Positions 49,729 to 57,970 are shown, counted from the first letter of the stretch. The stretch: DNA of 64,000 bases from Catellatospora sp. KI3 (GCF_029948125.1 NZ_JASAMB010000004.1:186001-250000), one strand, 5' to 3'. The notes: a model not told the origin generated them from the letters alone. Translations and numbers: made by a program.

Positions 49729-51720
49729 ATGGCCGACATCATCGACCGGCGAGGCGTGCTGCGCGCGCTCGGCGCCGCAGGGCTCGGCGCCGCCGCCGGC
49801 TGGGCGGTCGGCGCGGGACCGGCCGAGGGCGCCGCGCCGCCGAACGTGATCGTCGTGCTCATCGACGACCTGGCCCGGCGCGAGATGGGCTGCTACGGCA
49901 ACACCTTCAACGAGACGCCGCACATGGACCGGCTGGCCGCCGACGGCACCCGGTTCACCCACGGCTACTCGGCCGCGCCGGTCTGCTCCCCCACCCGGGC
50001 CAGCATCGTGACCGGCCAGTACCCGGCCCGGGTCGGCATCACCGAGTTCCTCGGCCCGTCCGGCGACGACCACCTGCCGACCAGCTTCCAGACGCTGCCG
50101 GAGACGCTGCGCGGGGCCGGGTACCGCACCGGCCTGATCGGCAAGTGGCACCTGTCCGAGACGTACACCGGAGAGGTCCGCAACCGGCCCGGCAACCCGT
50201 GGTCGCACGGGTTCACCGACGTGATCGCCTCGGAGCAGAAGTACATCGCCGACGGCGACTACTTCTACCCGTACTTCATGCTGCCCGACCTGCCGCAGCG
50301 CAAGCCGGACGAGTACCTCACCGACCGGCTGAACCTGGAGGCGGTCGACTTCATCACGTCGTCGCACCAGCAGGGCACCCCCTTCTACCTGCAGCTGTGC
50401 CACTACGGCACCCATGCCGCGCTGGCCGCCCCCCAGGCCCTGGTCGACAAGTACGCCGCCAAGCCCAACGCGGGCCAGCCCGGCCGCAACGCGAAGCTGG
50501 CCGCGATGCTGGAGGTGATCGACGACGGCGTGGGCGCCATCCGGGCCACCCTGAGCAGCCTCGGCATCGCCGGGAACACGGTGATCCTGCTGCTGTCCGA
50601 CAACGGCGGTGACGGCGCCGTCGCACCCAGCACGCCGCTGCGCGGCGCCAAGGCCACGCTGTACGAGGGCGGCGTGCGCGTGCCGATGCTCGCCTACCAC
50701 CCCGCCGGGCCGAGCGGCCGCGTCGTGGACACCCCGTTCAGCACGGTCGACTTCATGCCGACCCTGCTCGACACGGCCGGAGTGGCCCGTCCGGCGGGCG
50801 TCAGGCTGGACGGCGTCAGCTTCGCGGGGCTGCTCACCGGCGGTGCGGCCCCGGCGCGCGACACCCTGTTCTGGGTGTACCCGCACTGGCACAACCCCGG
50901 TGCGCCGACCGCGTCGGTCCGCCGGGGCAGCCACAAGCTGCTGCGCTACCTGCACGACAACCGCGTGGAGCTGTACGACCTGGCCGCCGACCCCGGCGAG
51001 GCGACGAACCTCGCCGCCACACAACCCGCCAAGGTGCAGGAACTCCAGGCGGCCCTGGACGCGCACCTGCGCGACGTCGACTTCTTCCCGCCCGAGCCGT
51101 CGCCGGCCAACCTGCCCACGCTCGTGCTGGAGCAGGAGTTCGACAGCGGGCTGGGCGGCTTCACCGTGCTGGCCGCCGCGCCGGAGCAGCGCGCGGGCAC
51201 GGTTCAGGCAGCGGGCGGCCTGCTGAGCGTCTCGGCCGACGGGGCACCGGCGTTCGCGCTGCTGCGCTCAAACGTGGCCGCCACGCACACCGACGTGGCC
51301 GCGATCGTCAGCCAGCGCACGTACGCCAACGCGGCCACGACCGACCAGGACACGCTGTTCGCGGGGCTGATCAAGGACGCGAACAACTACTTCCTGGTCT
51401 GGTACAACCACCGGCAGAAGCGGGTCGGCTGGGACGTGCGCGTCAACGGGACGCTGACCGGCAACCGCGTCACCCAGCTCGACTCGAAGGTGAACTACCC
51501 GGGCCCGAACGCCCGGCTGGCCTGCCAGCTGCACGACGACCAGCTCACCGCGTACGCCGTCGGCATCAGCGGCGGGTGGCAGTACCTGTTCACCGCCGAC
51601 GTCGGCCGGTTCGCCCGGCTGGACGACCCGGCCGTGCGCGGCCAGTACAAGTACGGCTTCGGCGTACGGCTCGACGGCGGCACCATCGCCGTGGAGCGCT
51701 TCGCCGTCCGCCGCCGCTGA
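49729..51720 (+). CDS. Tat-exported sulfatase
   Basis: A 663-residue type I sulfatase cleaving sulfate esters. The Tat signal contains DRRGVLRALGAAGLG. The catalytic Cys86 lies in CSPTRASIVTG, the formylglycine site CxPxR. Metal ligands are in VVLIDDLARR and LLSDNGG. Residues about 460-663 form a beta-sandwich domain (FDSGLGGFTVLAAAPEQRAG) like laminin/concanavalin folds. The ATG at 49729 follows CGAGG; the frame opens 14 codons earlier. It would release sulfate outside the cell for the adjacent uptake system, and needs a formylglycine-generating enzyme encoded elsewhere. Confidence 0.9.
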   Translation: MADIIDRRGVLRALGAAGLGAAAGWAVGAGPAEGAAPPNVIVVLIDDLARREMGCYGNTFNETPHMDRLAADGTRFTHGYSAAPVCSPTRASIVTGQYPARVGITEFLGPSGDDHLPTSFQTLPETLRGAGYRTGLIGKWHLSETYTGEVRNRPGNPWSHGFTDVIASEQKYIADGDYFYPYFMLPDLPQRKPDEYLTDRLNLEAVDFITSSHQQGTPFYLQLCHYGTHAALAAPQALVDKYAAKPNAGQPGRNAKLAAMLEVIDDGVGAIRATLSSLGIAGNTVILLLSDNGGDGAVAPSTPLRGAKATLYEGGVRVPMLAYHPAGPSGRVVDTPFSTVDFMPTLLDTAGVARPAGVRLDGVSFAGLLTGGAAPARDTLFWVYPHWHNPGAPTASVRRGSHKLLRYLHDNRVELYDLAADPGEATNLAATQPAKVQELQAALDAHLRDVDFFPPEPSPANLPTLVLEQEFDSGLGGFTVLAAAPEQRAGTVQAAGGLLSVSADGAPAFALLRSNVAATHTDVAAIVSQRTYANAATTDQDTLFAGLIKDANNYFLVWYNHRQKRVGWDVRVNGTLTGNRVTQLDSKVNYPGPNARLACQLHDDQLTAYAVGISGGWQYLFTADVGRFARLDDPAVRGQYKYGFGVRLDGGTIAVERFAVRRR

Positions 51721-51723
51721 ACG

Positions 51724-51761
51724 CCGGTCGGCCAGGGCGGAGGACCGCCCTGGCCGACCGG
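51724..51761. terminator. strong bidirectional terminator at the end of the sulfur locus
   Basis: A perfect 17-bp stem (51724-51740 with 51745-51761) and an AGGA loop, between the convergent sulfatase gene and the truncated small-protein gene. Confidence 0.85.
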
Positions 51762-51765
51762 TCCG

Positions 51766-52017
51766 TCAGTGCCGGGTCATGTCGACGTTGGCCGCCCCGG
51801 AACCGCTCAGGCAGCGCGTGTAGTAGCTGCGTCCGCACTTGTCCGACGTGACGACCAGCGGCAGGTTGTAATACCCGTCCACCACCCGGTAGAACCTGCC
51901 CTCGTCGTAGAACCGCCAGCGGATGGTGCTGGAGGACGCCGCATAGGGGCAGGCCTCGCCTGAGACTCCGCAGCCGCAGCCGCAGCCGACATGGGACGAG
52001 GGCCGGCCCCTCCACAC
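51766..52017 (-). pseudogene. 5'-truncated small secreted-protein gene
   Basis: The last ~65 codons (ACPYAASSSTIRWRFYDEGR, VVTSDKCGRSYYTRCLSGSG) look like the mature part of a small disulfide-bearing exported protein and resemble the intact protein at 52809-53111 in Cys, RW-YD and SG spacing. No signal peptide exists upstream. The frame instead runs into copy 3 of the 60-bp palindrome at 52019. The only nearby start, GTG at 52017, would give 83 residues without export signal, so the gene is probably broken. Confidence 0.5.
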
Positions 52018-52018
52018 C

Positions 52019-52076
52019 TTCGGGGAAACTGCACCAATCTTGGGCCTCTCAACAGCAGTTTCCCCGAAAATGTGGC
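52019..52076. repeat. 60-bp dispersed palindromic repeat, copy 3
   Basis: CTTCGGGGAAACTGCACCAA on the left and GCAGTTTCCCCGAAAATG on the right, with ATCTTGGGCC between. The outermost bases of the left arm have changed. It lies exactly at the upstream edge of the truncated gene. Confidence 0.85.
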
Positions 52077-52212
52077 CCAGTGCGGCACCGCTGGCGCCCG
52101 GCACCACGCTCACGACCCGGCTACACCTGCCTGGCGGCGATCCTCTCCCCGGGGCGGCTCTCCTCGTGGGCCGCGCCACCCCGGGGACGACCCGCGATCC
52201 GATTCGACGCCC

Positions 52213-52665
52213 TCAGCCGAGGTCCAGGACGCCGACGGTCTGGCCGCCGCTCTGCTCGCCGGTCGTCCGGAAGCCCAGCTTCAGGTAGAACTCCTCCGGG
52301 CCGCCGGTGCGCGGGTTCCAGCTGACGTAAGTCCGGGTGCCGCCGCGGGCACGGATCTCCTCGGACACGGCCCCGACGGCGAAGCGGCCGTATCCGTGCC
52401 CCTGCGCGTCGGCCGCGATGTTCAGCCGCCAGAGGCCGGAGCGCAGGTCGGCGGGGTCGTCGTTCCACTTGATGTCGAAGAAGGCCATCACGAAGCCGAC
52501 CAGGCGGTCGCCGTCGTAGATCAGCCTGGGCCAGGCGTGGTCGGGGTAGACGTACGCCTCGGCCAGCGACTTCACCACCGGAGCGACCAGGTCGCCCTGA
52601 TCGGGGTGCACGGACAGCGCGAGAGCCGCCGCGTAGTTCGTGGGGGTGACCTTCTCCAACCGCAT
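52213..52665 (-). CDS. GNAT acetyltransferase, spermidine acetyltransferase-like
   Basis: A 150-residue N-acetyltransferase. It opens MRLEKVTPTNYAAALALSVH, with LVGFVMAFFDIKWNDDP and the acetyl-CoA loop LNIAADAQGHGYGRFAVGAV. The closing EEFYLKLGFRTTGEQSGGQT is typical of GNAT. The whole resembles BltD/PaiA-like polyamine acetyltransferases, though the substrate is unproven. The frame is open for another 155 codons upstream, but those cross a palindromic repeat and another gene and are not real. It lies between repeat copies 3 and 4. Confidence 0.85.
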   Translation of the reverse strand: MRLEKVTPTNYAAALALSVHPDQGDLVAPVVKSLAEAYVYPDHAWPRLIYDGDRLVGFVMAFFDIKWNDDPADLRSGLWRLNIAADAQGHGYGRFAVGAVSEEIRARGGTRTYVSWNPRTGGPEEFYLKLGFRTTGEQSGGQTVGVLDLG

Positions 52666-52720
52666 GCCGACGACCCTAACCCGCCCACCTCCGCCGCCCT
52701 CTCGGGCGAGGCGACTGGGC

Positions 52721-52782
52721 TGCAGTTTCGGGGAAACTGCACGAATCTTGGCAGCCTTTGCGGCACCTTCCCCGAAACTGCA
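52721..52782. repeat. 60-bp dispersed palindromic repeat, copy 4
   Basis: Left arm TGCAGTTTCGGGGAAACTGC, then ACGAATCTTGGCAGCC, right arm CCTTCCCCGAAACTGCA. It is only about 640 bases from copy 3, so the two flank the GNAT gene. Confidence 0.9.
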
Positions 52783-52808
52783 CCCGTCGGCGCTCGACCC
52801 GGTGCGGG

Positions 52809-53111
52809 TCAGCGGCAGGTGAAGTTGGTGCTGGAGCTGCCGCCGGAGAAGGTGACGCGCATGCCGTGGCGGGTGCCGGGCACGCAGGTGCCGCCGGCCG
52901 AGGACAGGTTGTTCGCGCCGGACAGCAGCACGCCGTCGTAGTACCAGCGCTGGGAGTAGTACCCGCTGGGCAGGTAGCAGTCGAAGTAGCCGGACTCGCT
53001 CTCGCACACGACGAGCGAGGCGGCGTTCGCCGCGGGAGCCGCGAGGACGACGGCGGCGGCAGCGGTGGCCACGACGGCCAGGAGGGAGGACATCATCTTC
53101 ATGGACGTCAC
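52809..53111 (-). CDS. small secreted protein of unknown function
   Basis: A 100-residue exported protein. The signal peptide MTSMKMMSSLLAVVATAAAA is cut near ANA. The ~70-residue mature part has four Cys (VVCESESGYFDC, GGTCVPG, terminal NFTC) likely in two disulfides, and aromatic-rich QRWYYDGVLLSGANN. GAAGGA lies eight bases before the GTG; ATG codons three and five codons later are alternatives. The truncated gene at 51766 is a paralogue. I recognise no named family. Confidence 0.75.
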   Translation of the reverse strand: MTSMKMMSSLLAVVATAAAAVVLAAPAANAASLVVCESESGYFDCYLPSGYYSQRWYYDGVLLSGANNLSSAGGTCVPGTRHGMRVTFSGGSSSTNFTCR

Positions 53112-53162
53112 TGTAGAAATCCTTCGTCACCTATACAAGATGCGAAGGAAAAAGCCAGGCAC

Positions 53163-53735
53163 TCAGGCCGGCCAGGCGGCGCCGGCGGGGATCTTGGCGG
53201 TGACGACGGTGCCCAGCGGGCCGGAGTCGATGGTGAGCCGCTCCGAGAAGCAGCGGGCGATCCACAGGCCGTAACCGCCGGACTGGTCCTCGGTCGGCGG
53301 CTGCCAGCCCGCGGTGCAGGGGCGGCTCATCCCCGGGCCGCTGTCGGCCACCAGGCAGAACACCCAGCCCGGATAACGGGACAGGTGCAGGCGGCCCTGC
53401 CCGTCGGCGTAGCGCACCACGTTGACCACGAGCTCGGTGGCCACCGCACCCAGCGCGAACACCGTCGCGTCGTCGAGTCGCCACGGCGTGGCCAGCTGCT
53501 GGATCCGCACCCGCAGGCCGCTCAGGGACTGGCGGGTGAAGGGTCCGGACACCCGCAGGTGCTCCTGCGGCCGCGGCGGCCCCTCCTCCGCGGGCAGCTC
53601 CTCCGCGGGCAGGTCCGGCAGCCCACCGGCCACCAGGCGCAGTTCGGCGGCACCGCGCGCACCCGCGACGGCGTCGCGGTGCACGCCATGCAGGCGTAGG
53701 CGGCTCGCTCTCAGGCGGCGGATGTCGGGCGTCAT
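53163..53735 (-). CDS. RsbW-like histidine-kinase-fold ATP-binding protein
   Basis: A 190-residue protein. The last ~125 residues are a HATPase_c_2 domain: N-box ALGAVATELVVNVVRYADGQ, G1 VADSGPGM and G2 GGYGLWIARCFSERL. This is the anti-sigma/regulatory ATPase type common in actinomycetes, distinct from full sensor kinases. GGAG precedes the ATG at 53735; upstream in-frame ATGs at 53759 and 53813 are less likely. The N-terminal ~65 residues are Arg/Ala-rich and unclassified. Its STAS or sigma partner is not adjacent, but the STAS protein at 28488 is a candidate. Confidence 0.82.
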   Translation of the reverse strand: MTPDIRRLRASRLRLHGVHRDAVAGARGAAELRLVAGGLPDLPAEELPAEEGPPRPQEHLRVSGPFTRQSLSGLRVRIQQLATPWRLDDATVFALGAVATELVVNVVRYADGQGRLHLSRYPGWVFCLVADSGPGMSRPCTAGWQPPTEDQSGGYGLWIARCFSERLTIDSGPLGTVVTAKIPAGAAWPA

Positions 53736-53840
53736 CGTCACTCCGTCGGCAGGTGGCATCACCGCGCCGTATACCCAAGTACAGCCGTTCCGATCTCCTT
53801 TCCGCAAGATCACTCGGAAACCGGCGCCGGAAGCAGCGAG

Positions 53841-53874
53841 CGGGCGCGATACTCATCGATGAGTATCGCGCCCG
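53841..53874. terminator. perfect 34-bp palindrome, probable terminator
   Basis: CGGGCGCGATACTCATC (53841-53857) is followed directly by its inverted complement. It lies 12 bases beyond the stop of the minus-strand secreted-protein gene and upstream of the RsbW-like gene, so it fits a terminator, or a site for a dimeric repressor. Confidence 0.6.
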
Positions 53875-53885
53875 CCGGACTGGCC

Positions 53886-54683
53886 TCAGGCGGCTGGGCG
53901 CTGCCGTACGCCCGACACCTCGAAGTCGTAGACGGTGTTGTTGATCCGCAGGCCGTCGACGGCACCGATCCACATGAAGTCGCGGCCCTTGCCCACGGCG
54001 GCGGTGTAGACGGTCGCCGGTTCGCCGCCGTCGGCGTCGAGTCTGGCCTTCACCTCGGCGAAGGTGCACTGGACGGTCAGGTTGCAGTTGGTGGCGGTGC
54101 CCGCGGCGCCGGTGAGGAACCAGGTGCCGGAGGTGGCGGCGTCCAGGTACCCGCTCCAGCGGTTCGTCACCGGGGCGGCGGCGGGCGCCCACACCAGGGT
54201 GGAGTACTCGGTGGTCGGCAGCGCGGCCAGGTTCGGGTCGATCTCGAACCTGATGTTGGGCATGTTGCGCGAACCGCCGTACGTGATGTTCTCGCCGGTC
54301 TGGAACACGTGGAAGCCGACCTGCGTCAGGCCCGACACCGGCCGCCCGAAGAAGTCGACCTCGTTGCCGAAGTCCACCTTCTCCGCGGGAGGAGTGAGGG
54401 CGGTGGCGCCGTCGGCCACTTCGATCCCGAGGCTGCCCTGGCCGTACGGCGGCCGGGACTCGGGCCCGAACACGCCGAACGAGCCGAACGGGCCGTTGCG
54501 CAGGTCGGCGACGGGCGAGCCGATCGTGTTGCGGGTGATGATCCCCCAGTGGTCACGGTCGTCGCGATGCCCGCCGTCGCCGTCCGGTGACGCCTGGCCG
54601 GGGCCGGCCGCGGCGACGACGGCGAGCAGCGGCGCGGCGAGCAGTACCGCCGCCAGGCGTCGGATGCCGATGCGAGTCTTCAC
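53886..54683 (-). CDS. secreted hypothetical protein
   Basis: A 265-residue exported protein. The signal peptide starts MKTRIGIRRLAAVLLAAPLL and is cut near GQA. The start at GTG 54683 is chosen because AAGGAG lies five bases before it; the GTG at 54689 would overlap that site. The mature part has EKVDFGNEVDFFGRPVSGLT and a Cys pair in NCNLTVQC. It looks beta-rich and is related to actinobacterial proteins of unknown function. It is divergent from the Bcr/CflA transporter. Confidence 0.75.
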   Translation of the reverse strand: MKTRIGIRRLAAVLLAAPLLAVVAAAGPGQASPDGDGGHRDDRDHWGIITRNTIGSPVADLRNGPFGSFGVFGPESRPPYGQGSLGIEVADGATALTPPAEKVDFGNEVDFFGRPVSGLTQVGFHVFQTGENITYGGSRNMPNIRFEIDPNLAALPTTEYSTLVWAPAAAPVTNRWSGYLDAATSGTWFLTGAAGTATNCNLTVQCTFAEVKARLDADGGEPATVYTAAVGKGRDFMWIGAVDGLRINNTVYDFEVSGVRQRPAA

Positions 54684-54924
54684 ACGCACTCCTTGCGATT
54701 GTCGGGTGCCAGAGTGTGGTCACCGTAACTCACTGTTAGTAATTGGATGATCACGCCATGCGGTGATCGGGGCCGGGCAGCCCGTCACCAGCCCCGGGTC
54801 CGGGTTCACGTGAGCCGGACCACGTCCGGGTGAACCGGGAATGCGGCGGTGCCGCGTCGATTTGATGTTCACAGCGGCACATGATCGGCGTGCCGAACCG
54901 CCACCGCTGAAGCGAAGAGGTCTC

Positions 54925-56190
54925 ATGCACACGAACGCCGACGAGGCCGCCCCACCCGCCGAGGCGCCCCTGCCCGGCGAGCTGATGACCGGCGGCCAGC
55001 GCGCACGGCTCGTCATCGTGCTCGGCTCGCTGATCGCCATCGGCCCGCTGACCATCGACATGTACCTGCCGGCCCTGCCCAACATCACCACGAACCTGCA
55101 CACCACCTCGGCGGCGGTACAGCTCACCCTCACCGGCACCCTGCTCGGCCTCGCCATCGGACAGCTGCTCATCGGGCCCGTGTCCGACGCGGTCGGCCGC
55201 CGCGTACCGCTGCTGGCCGGGCTCGTGCTGCACGTGGTCGCCTCGGTGCTCTGCGTCGTCGCCCCGAACATCGCCGCGCTCGGCGCCCTGCGGGTGCTGC
55301 AGGGTCTCGGCGTCGCGGCGGCCTCGGTCGTGGCGATGGCCATCGTGCGGGACCTGTTCAGCGGCTCGGCCTTCGCCAGCCTCTTCTCCCGGCTGATGCT
55401 CGTCATGGGCGCCGCGCCGATCCTGGCCCCGACACTGGGCAGCTGGCTGCTGCGGTGGACCGACTGGCGCGGCGTGTTCGTGGCGCTGGCGCTGCTCGGG
55501 ACCGCCCTCATCGTTGTCGGCCTGGTCGGCCTGAAGGAGACCCTGCCCCCGGCGCAGCGCCGCTCCGGCGGTGTCGGCGCCACCCTCGGCGTCTACGGCG
55601 CACTGCTGCGCGACCGCACCTTCGTCGGCCTGGTCGTGGTGGCCGGACTGGCCATGGCCTCGCTGTTCTCCTACGTCGCCGGCTCCTCGTTCGTCCTGCA
55701 GGAGCAGTACGGCCTCGACGAGCAGCAGTTCGGCTTCGCCTTCGGCGCCAACGCGTTCGGGCTGATCCTGGCCACCCAGTTCAACGTCCGGCTGCTGCGC
55801 CGCTACAGCCCGCAGCAGATCCTCGTCACCGCGCTCGTCGCGGGCAGCGTGGCGGGCATCGCCCTGCTCGCCTTCGCCGCCACCGGGATCGGCGGCCTGC
55901 CCGCGATCCTCGCCTCGCTCTGGTTCGTGCTGGCCTCGGCCGGGCTCGCGCTGCCCAACGCGCCCGCACTGGCGATGTCCCGGCACGGCGAGGCCGCGGG
56001 CACGGCGGCGGCGCTGCTCGGCGCGGTCCAGTTCGGCATCGGCGCGGCGGCCGCCCCCCTGGTCGGCGTCCTGGGCAACGACAGCGTCGGCATGGCCGTG
56101 GTCGTGGCGGGCGGCATGATCGCCGCCCTGGCCGCGGTCTTCCTCGTGGTGCAGCCCGCCCGCGCCGGGCTGGGGGCAGCCACCGCATAG
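54925..56190 (+). CDS. Bcr/CflA-family MFS drug efflux transporter
   Basis: A 421-residue membrane protein with 12 helices. The Bcr/CflA signatures are clear: IGPLTIDMYLPALPNITTNL in helix 1 and GQLLIGPVSDAVGRRVPLL in loop 2-3, then LRVLQGLGVAAASVVAMAIV in helix 4. AAGAGG precedes the ATG at 54925, and the 28 codons before it are not family-like. It exports small drugs such as bicyclomycin, chloramphenicol or sulfonamide-type compounds in relatives. The actual substrate here is unknown. Confidence 0.92.
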   Translation: MHTNADEAAPPAEAPLPGELMTGGQRARLVIVLGSLIAIGPLTIDMYLPALPNITTNLHTTSAAVQLTLTGTLLGLAIGQLLIGPVSDAVGRRVPLLAGLVLHVVASVLCVVAPNIAALGALRVLQGLGVAAASVVAMAIVRDLFSGSAFASLFSRLMLVMGAAPILAPTLGSWLLRWTDWRGVFVALALLGTALIVVGLVGLKETLPPAQRRSGGVGATLGVYGALLRDRTFVGLVVVAGLAMASLFSYVAGSSFVLQEQYGLDEQQFGFAFGANAFGLILATQFNVRLLRRYSPQQILVTALVAGSVAGIALLAFAATGIGGLPAILASLWFVLASAGLALPNAPALAMSRHGEAAGTAAALLGAVQFGIGAAAAPLVGVLGNDSVGMAVVVAGGMIAALAAVFLVVQPARAGLGAATA

Positions 56191-56233
56191 ACGGCCGTCT
56201 TGACGACGGCGGGTCGGCCACGGAGACTTGAGC

Positions 56234-56270
56234 CGCGTCCGGAGAGCGCTCTCCCACAGCTTCGGACGCG
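56234..56270. terminator. hairpin with internal GGAGAGCGCTCTCC palindrome
   Basis: CGCGTCCG pairs with CGGACGCG (8 bp), and the loop begins with a perfect 14-bp palindrome at 56241-56254. It follows the MFS gene and could end its transcript. The GAGCGCTC core also resembles LacI-type operators, and it lies 26 bases before the next gene. Confidence 0.5.
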
Positions 56271-56295
56271 CCCTCCTACTCCCTGGAGTCACTCC

Positions 56296-57249
56296 ATGAA
56301 CCGTCGACGGCTCGCGCTGCACCTGGGCGCCGTCACGATCATCGCCACACTGCTCACCGGCACCGGCGCGCCCGCCTCCGCGCTGACGCTGGGCAACACC
56401 GGCAGCGGCCGCCCCGCTCTGGCCCTGGTCGGCACCCGGATGTACATAGCCTGGGCGGGGTCCTCCGGCACCGCCGCCGCCAAGGAACTGGTCGTGGGCT
56501 ACTCGACCAGCGCCGGCCTGCGCATCACCAAGGTGCCCGGCGGCGAGCGGGTGCCGCAGGGCGAAGGCGCGGCGCTCGACGCCGACGGCACCGGCGTGTA
56601 CGTGGCCTGGCCGGCAGGCGACAACGGCAACACGCTGACCGCCGCGTACACCGCCGGGGCGGGGCTGACCTGCCGCACCGCCTTCACCGGCGTCGTCTCC
56701 GGGCACGCGCCCGCGCTGGCCACCGATCCGGCGGGCGTACGGTATCTGGCCTGGACGGACACCTCCGGCCACCTCAACGTCGGCCGCCTGGGCAGCTCCG
56801 CCTGCGCGGGCGGCGGCATCATGACGCTGACCAACCGGGTGGTGCTGCCCGAGACCAGCGTCGCCGGTCCGGCCCTGGTCTACGACGACAGCGGCAGCAG
56901 CAACCTCGGGCTGGTGCTGGCCTGGACCGCCGGAGACGGCGCGCACAGCGTCCAGGTCGGTTCGTTCACCGGGTCGGCGGTGCTGAGCCACCGGTCGCGG
57001 GTGACGGCGGCCTCGGGCAGCACCGCCGCGCCCGGCCTGTCCTCGGCCACCGCCGACCTGTACATCACCTTCCGCGGCGACAACGGCTCGGTCTTCTACG
57101 GCTACTCCGAGGGCTGCATCCCGACCTGCTTCAACGCCAGTGACCTGGGCGAGCAGGCAGCAGCCGGCGTCGGGCAGCCCGCCGACGGCGACTACCACTA
57201 CTACACCTACTTCGACCCCACCGGGCACCTGGTGATCTCGCACCTGTGA
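56296..57249 (+). CDS. secreted beta-propeller-like protein of unknown function
   Basis: A 317-residue exported protein with signal peptide residues 1-30 (MNRRRLALHLGAVTIIATLL). The mature part repeats a pattern of about 50 residues with MYIAWAG, VYVAWPAG, YLAWTDT and VLAWTAG, like the Trp-containing strands of a sialidase-type beta propeller. Asp-box motifs are only partial. A single Cys pair (EGCIPTC) is near the end. No catalytic residues are recognised. It may bind a glycan. Confidence 0.75.
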   Translation: MNRRRLALHLGAVTIIATLLTGTGAPASALTLGNTGSGRPALALVGTRMYIAWAGSSGTAAAKELVVGYSTSAGLRITKVPGGERVPQGEGAALDADGTGVYVAWPAGDNGNTLTAAYTAGAGLTCRTAFTGVVSGHAPALATDPAGVRYLAWTDTSGHLNVGRLGSSACAGGGIMTLTNRVVLPETSVAGPALVYDDSGSSNLGLVLAWTAGDGAHSVQVGSFTGSAVLSHRSRVTAASGSTAAPGLSSATADLYITFRGDNGSVFYGYSEGCIPTCFNASDLGEQAAAGVGQPADGDYHYYTYFDPTGHLVISHL

Positions 57250-57257
57250 ACGGCGGA

Positions 57258-57290
57258 GAGCCCGGCGGCGCCCACCGCGCCGCCGGGCTC
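57258..57290. terminator. bidirectional hairpin terminator
   Basis: GAGCCCGGCGGCGC pairs perfectly with GCGCCGCCGGGCTC around a five-base loop, between convergent genes. Confidence 0.8.
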
Positions 57291-57310
57291 AGCCCTGTCG
57301 GCCGGGCGGC

Positions 57311-57448
57311 TCAGTCGTCCGATTCCGGTTCTTCCAGCAGTCGCAGCCGCTCGCGCAGCCGACGCGCCTCCCGGCCGCGGTAACGCCTCAGCGCGCTGGC
57401 CAGGATCTCGCGCACCTCGGGGTCCTCGTGGTCGGCCAGGTACGCCAC
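57311..57448 (-). CDS. small acidic ORF of unknown function
   Basis: A 45-codon ORF, MAYLADHEDPEVREILASAL at the start and LLEEPESDD at the end. Codons are strongly G/C-ending like real genes, and the composition is amphipathic helical, resembling one HEAT-like repeat. It starts with GTG three bases after the stop of the flavin-binding oxidase-like gene, so translation may be coupled. It could also be the 3' remnant of a longer HEAT-repeat gene. Confidence 0.45.
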   Translation of the reverse strand: MAYLADHEDPEVREILASALRRYRGREARRLRERLRLLEEPESDD

Positions 57449-57451
57449 TGG

Positions 57452-57970
57452 TCAATTCGCCAGGAGCTTGGCCACGTCCGGGGCGTAGACGGTCATCCAG
57501 TGCGGATGGAGCCGGTAGTAGACGACCTCGCGGTCCCAGTCGAAGGCGTTCTCGCCGTAGCAGTCCTTGAAGTAGGCGAGCAGCTCCGGCCAGTCCGCGG
57601 CGGGCTCGGCGCCTTCCGGGTTGAGGATCTCCACGGTGCCGTGGGTGAACACGCCGAGGTCCTCGCCGCGCAGGTGCGCCGCACTGGCGGCGGGCCGGGC
57701 GGCCAGATGCCGGGCCTTGGCCGCGCCGCGGGCGGTGCCGAAGTGCCATTTCCCGTGTATGAAGTGACCGTCCGCACCGCTGACGCGCGGCTCGCCCTTG
57801 GCCGTGACGGTCGACAGCGCCAGCGTGCACATGCCGGTCAGGATCTCGGTCAATTGTGCCGCCGTCACCGTGCGTTCGACGACGATGGAGCGCAGATGCG
57901 CCGTGGACCGGGACAGGGAGGAGTCGAGCAGCGCCTGCAGCTCGGCGAGTTCCTCGCTCGTTTCACGCAT
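57452..57970 (-). CDS. pyridoxamine 5'-phosphate oxidase-family flavin-binding protein
   Basis: A 172-residue split-barrel protein of the PNPOx-like/F420-binding superfamily. The N-terminal ~35 residues form a helix with a Leu-rich pattern. The barrel includes CTLALSTVTAKGEPRVSGAD, IHGKWHFGTARGAAKARHLA and the closing VVYYRLHPHWMTVYAP. Family members use FMN or F420 to reduce or oxidise small molecules. The substrate is not predictable. A small ORF follows in coupled position. Confidence 0.82.
   Translation of the reverse strand: MRETSEELAELQALLDSSLSRSTAHLRSIVVERTVTAAQLTEILTGMCTLALSTVTAKGEPRVSGADGHFIHGKWHFGTARGAAKARHLAARPAASAAHLRGEDLGVFTHGTVEILNPEGAEPAADWPELLAYFKDCYGENAFDWDREVVYYRLHPHWMTVYAPDVAKLLAN

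Noticed and set aside
52213-53130. A 305-residue acetyltransferase reading
   Set aside because: The extra N-terminus runs through a palindromic repeat and antisense to a secreted-protein gene. GNAT similarity begins at 52665.
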